Part shown: in pieces, positions 5,440 through 6,063 of the stretch
Layout: every line of letters starts with the position of its first letter
Position numbering within the stretch: position 1 is the first letter of the stretch
From: an uncultured Methylobacteriaceae bacterium
Lineage (GTDB): Bacteria; Pseudomonadota; Alphaproteobacteria; Rhizobiales; Beijerinckiaceae
Direction of reading: 5' to 3'
DNA: 6,063 nt
NCBI GenBank assembly: GCA_937872715.1
Contig: CALMTJ010000361.1
Coordinates: 1-6,063, forward strand
Program-made: the position numbers and the translations under genes
The notes under the pieces: model-generated
What the model saw: the letters and a program-made list of their open reading frames with translations, nothing else
What the model was told of the DNA's origin: nothing
Database searches by the model: none

Positions 5440-6063
5440 CAGGCGGGGCTCCGCTCCAGGCGCTCCGCGGCCAGCAGCGTCAGGCGGCGGACCCGGCGGC
5501 GGAGCACCTCCGTGCGCATCCCCGACAGGTGCAGGGCGAGCCCGAGCAGCGTGTAGGCGCCCGCCATGACGCCGAGCGGCCGCAGCATGGCGGGGTCGAT
5601 CGTCGGGCCGCCGATGCGCAGCACGGACGCGCCCTGGTGCAGGGTGCTCCACCAATCGACCGAGAACTTGACGACCGGCAGGTTCACGGCCCCGACCAGC
5701 GTCAGGATCGCGACCGCGCGCGCGGCGCGGCCCGGATCCTCGACGGCGCGCCACAGCGCCAGGATGCCGAGATAGACGAGGAACAGGACCAGGACGGAGG
5801 TCAGCCGCGCGTCCCACACCCAGTAGGTGCCCCACATCGGCTTGCCCCAGAGCGAGCCGGTGACGAGGCAGACGAAGGTGAAGACGGCGCCAAGCGGCGC
5901 AGCGGCGCGCTGTGCGGCATCGGCTAGCGGATGACGCCAGACGAGCGTGCCGAGCGCGGCCGACGCCATCACGATGTAGATGAACATCGACAGCCAGGCG
6001 GCCGGCACGTGCAGGTACATGATCCGCACCGTCTCGCCCTGCTGGTAATCTGCGGGCACGACG
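5439..6063 (-). CDS. ccmC: Haem exporter protein CcmC, 5' end cut by the window
   Basis: About 206 residues of CcmC are present, and the frame stays open to the right edge. CcmC is the inner-membrane protein that holds haem at the periplasmic face and passes it to CcmE during cytochrome c maturation. Numbering from the GTG at 6059, the visible signatures are PADYQQGE at 2-9, the haem-ligand His of YLHVPAA at H17, the tryptophan-rich WGKPMWGTYWVWD at 71-83, and the second His in WWSTLHQG at H141. These correspond to H60 and H184 of the E. coli protein. Hydrophobic helices lie near 22-41, 54-71, 86-105, 115-131 and 161-180. Compared with E. coli CcmC, about 40 residues with the first membrane helix are missing and should lie beyond 6063. 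The GTG at 6059 is therefore probably internal (Val) and not the start. The promoter is outside the window. Confidence 0.95.
   Translation of the reverse strand, partial: VVPADYQQGETVRIMYLHVPAAWLSMFIYIVMASAALGTLVWRHPLADAAQRAAAPLGAVFTFVCLVTGSLWGKPMWGTYWVWDARLTSVLVLFLVYLGILALWRAVEDPGRAARAVAILTLVGAVNLPVVKFSVDWWSTLHQGASVLRIGGPTIDPAMLRPLGVMAGAYTLLGLALHLSGMRTEVLRRRVRRLTLLAAERLERSPA

Noticed and set aside
5442..5835. Upstream part of the long minus-strand frame that ends in ccmD
   Set aside because: It is an out-of-phase read of ccmC; only the last 46 codons, from the ATG at 5439, are CcmD.
6057..6059. GTG as the start of ccmC
   Set aside because: CcmC proteins have a membrane helix and about 40 residues before the PADYQQG motif, and the frame stays open to the window edge.

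Overview
The window is GC-rich throughout and has the strong G/C third-position bias of a high-GC alphaproteobacterium. The gene content fits Hyphomicrobiales, possibly Methylobacteriaceae: a ccmC-ccmD pair, an AI-2E-type transporter with a long soluble tail, a stand-alone receiver, and a receiver-linked class III adenylate cyclase. The taxonomic guess rests on protein character and composition, not on a marker gene.

Layout, left to right. (1) 1-172, minus: the N-terminus of a predicted secreted protein of unknown function, cut by the left edge. (2) 173-543: a 371-base divergent intergenic region with no supported gene. (3) 544-1005, plus: a small NUDIX hydrolase whose Nudix box lacks two usual residues. 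(4) 1079-3034, plus: an AI-2E/PerM-family membrane protein from a GTG start, with about 280 extra C-terminal residues that resemble a cobalamin-binding module without the cobalamin-ligating histidine. (5) 3056-3439, minus: a single-domain CheY/DivK-like response regulator, convergent with (4). (6) 3440-3663: a divergent promoter region. (7) 3664-5292, plus: a 542-residue protein with two HisKA-like segments (only the second keeps its histidine), a complete receiver domain and a complete class III adenylate cyclase domain; it has no kinase ATPase domain. (8) 5299-5439 and 5439-6063, minus: ccmD and the 3' part of ccmC, overlapping at TGATG and converging on the cyclase gene with a 6-base gap.

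How the genes fit together. ccmC and ccmD belong to cytochrome c maturation (haem export and loading onto CcmE) and form the end of an operon entering from the right. The receiver and the cyclase are divergent neighbours and may form a signalling pair in which phosphorylation is converted to cAMP, but no histidine kinase lies in the window, so the input is unknown. The NUDIX and transporter genes are co-directional with a 73-base gap and no evident functional link.

The best candidates for something little described are the degenerate B12-type module on the transporter and the kinase-less double-HisKA/receiver/cyclase protein. Both are inferences from motif reading and would need profile searches and structure prediction.
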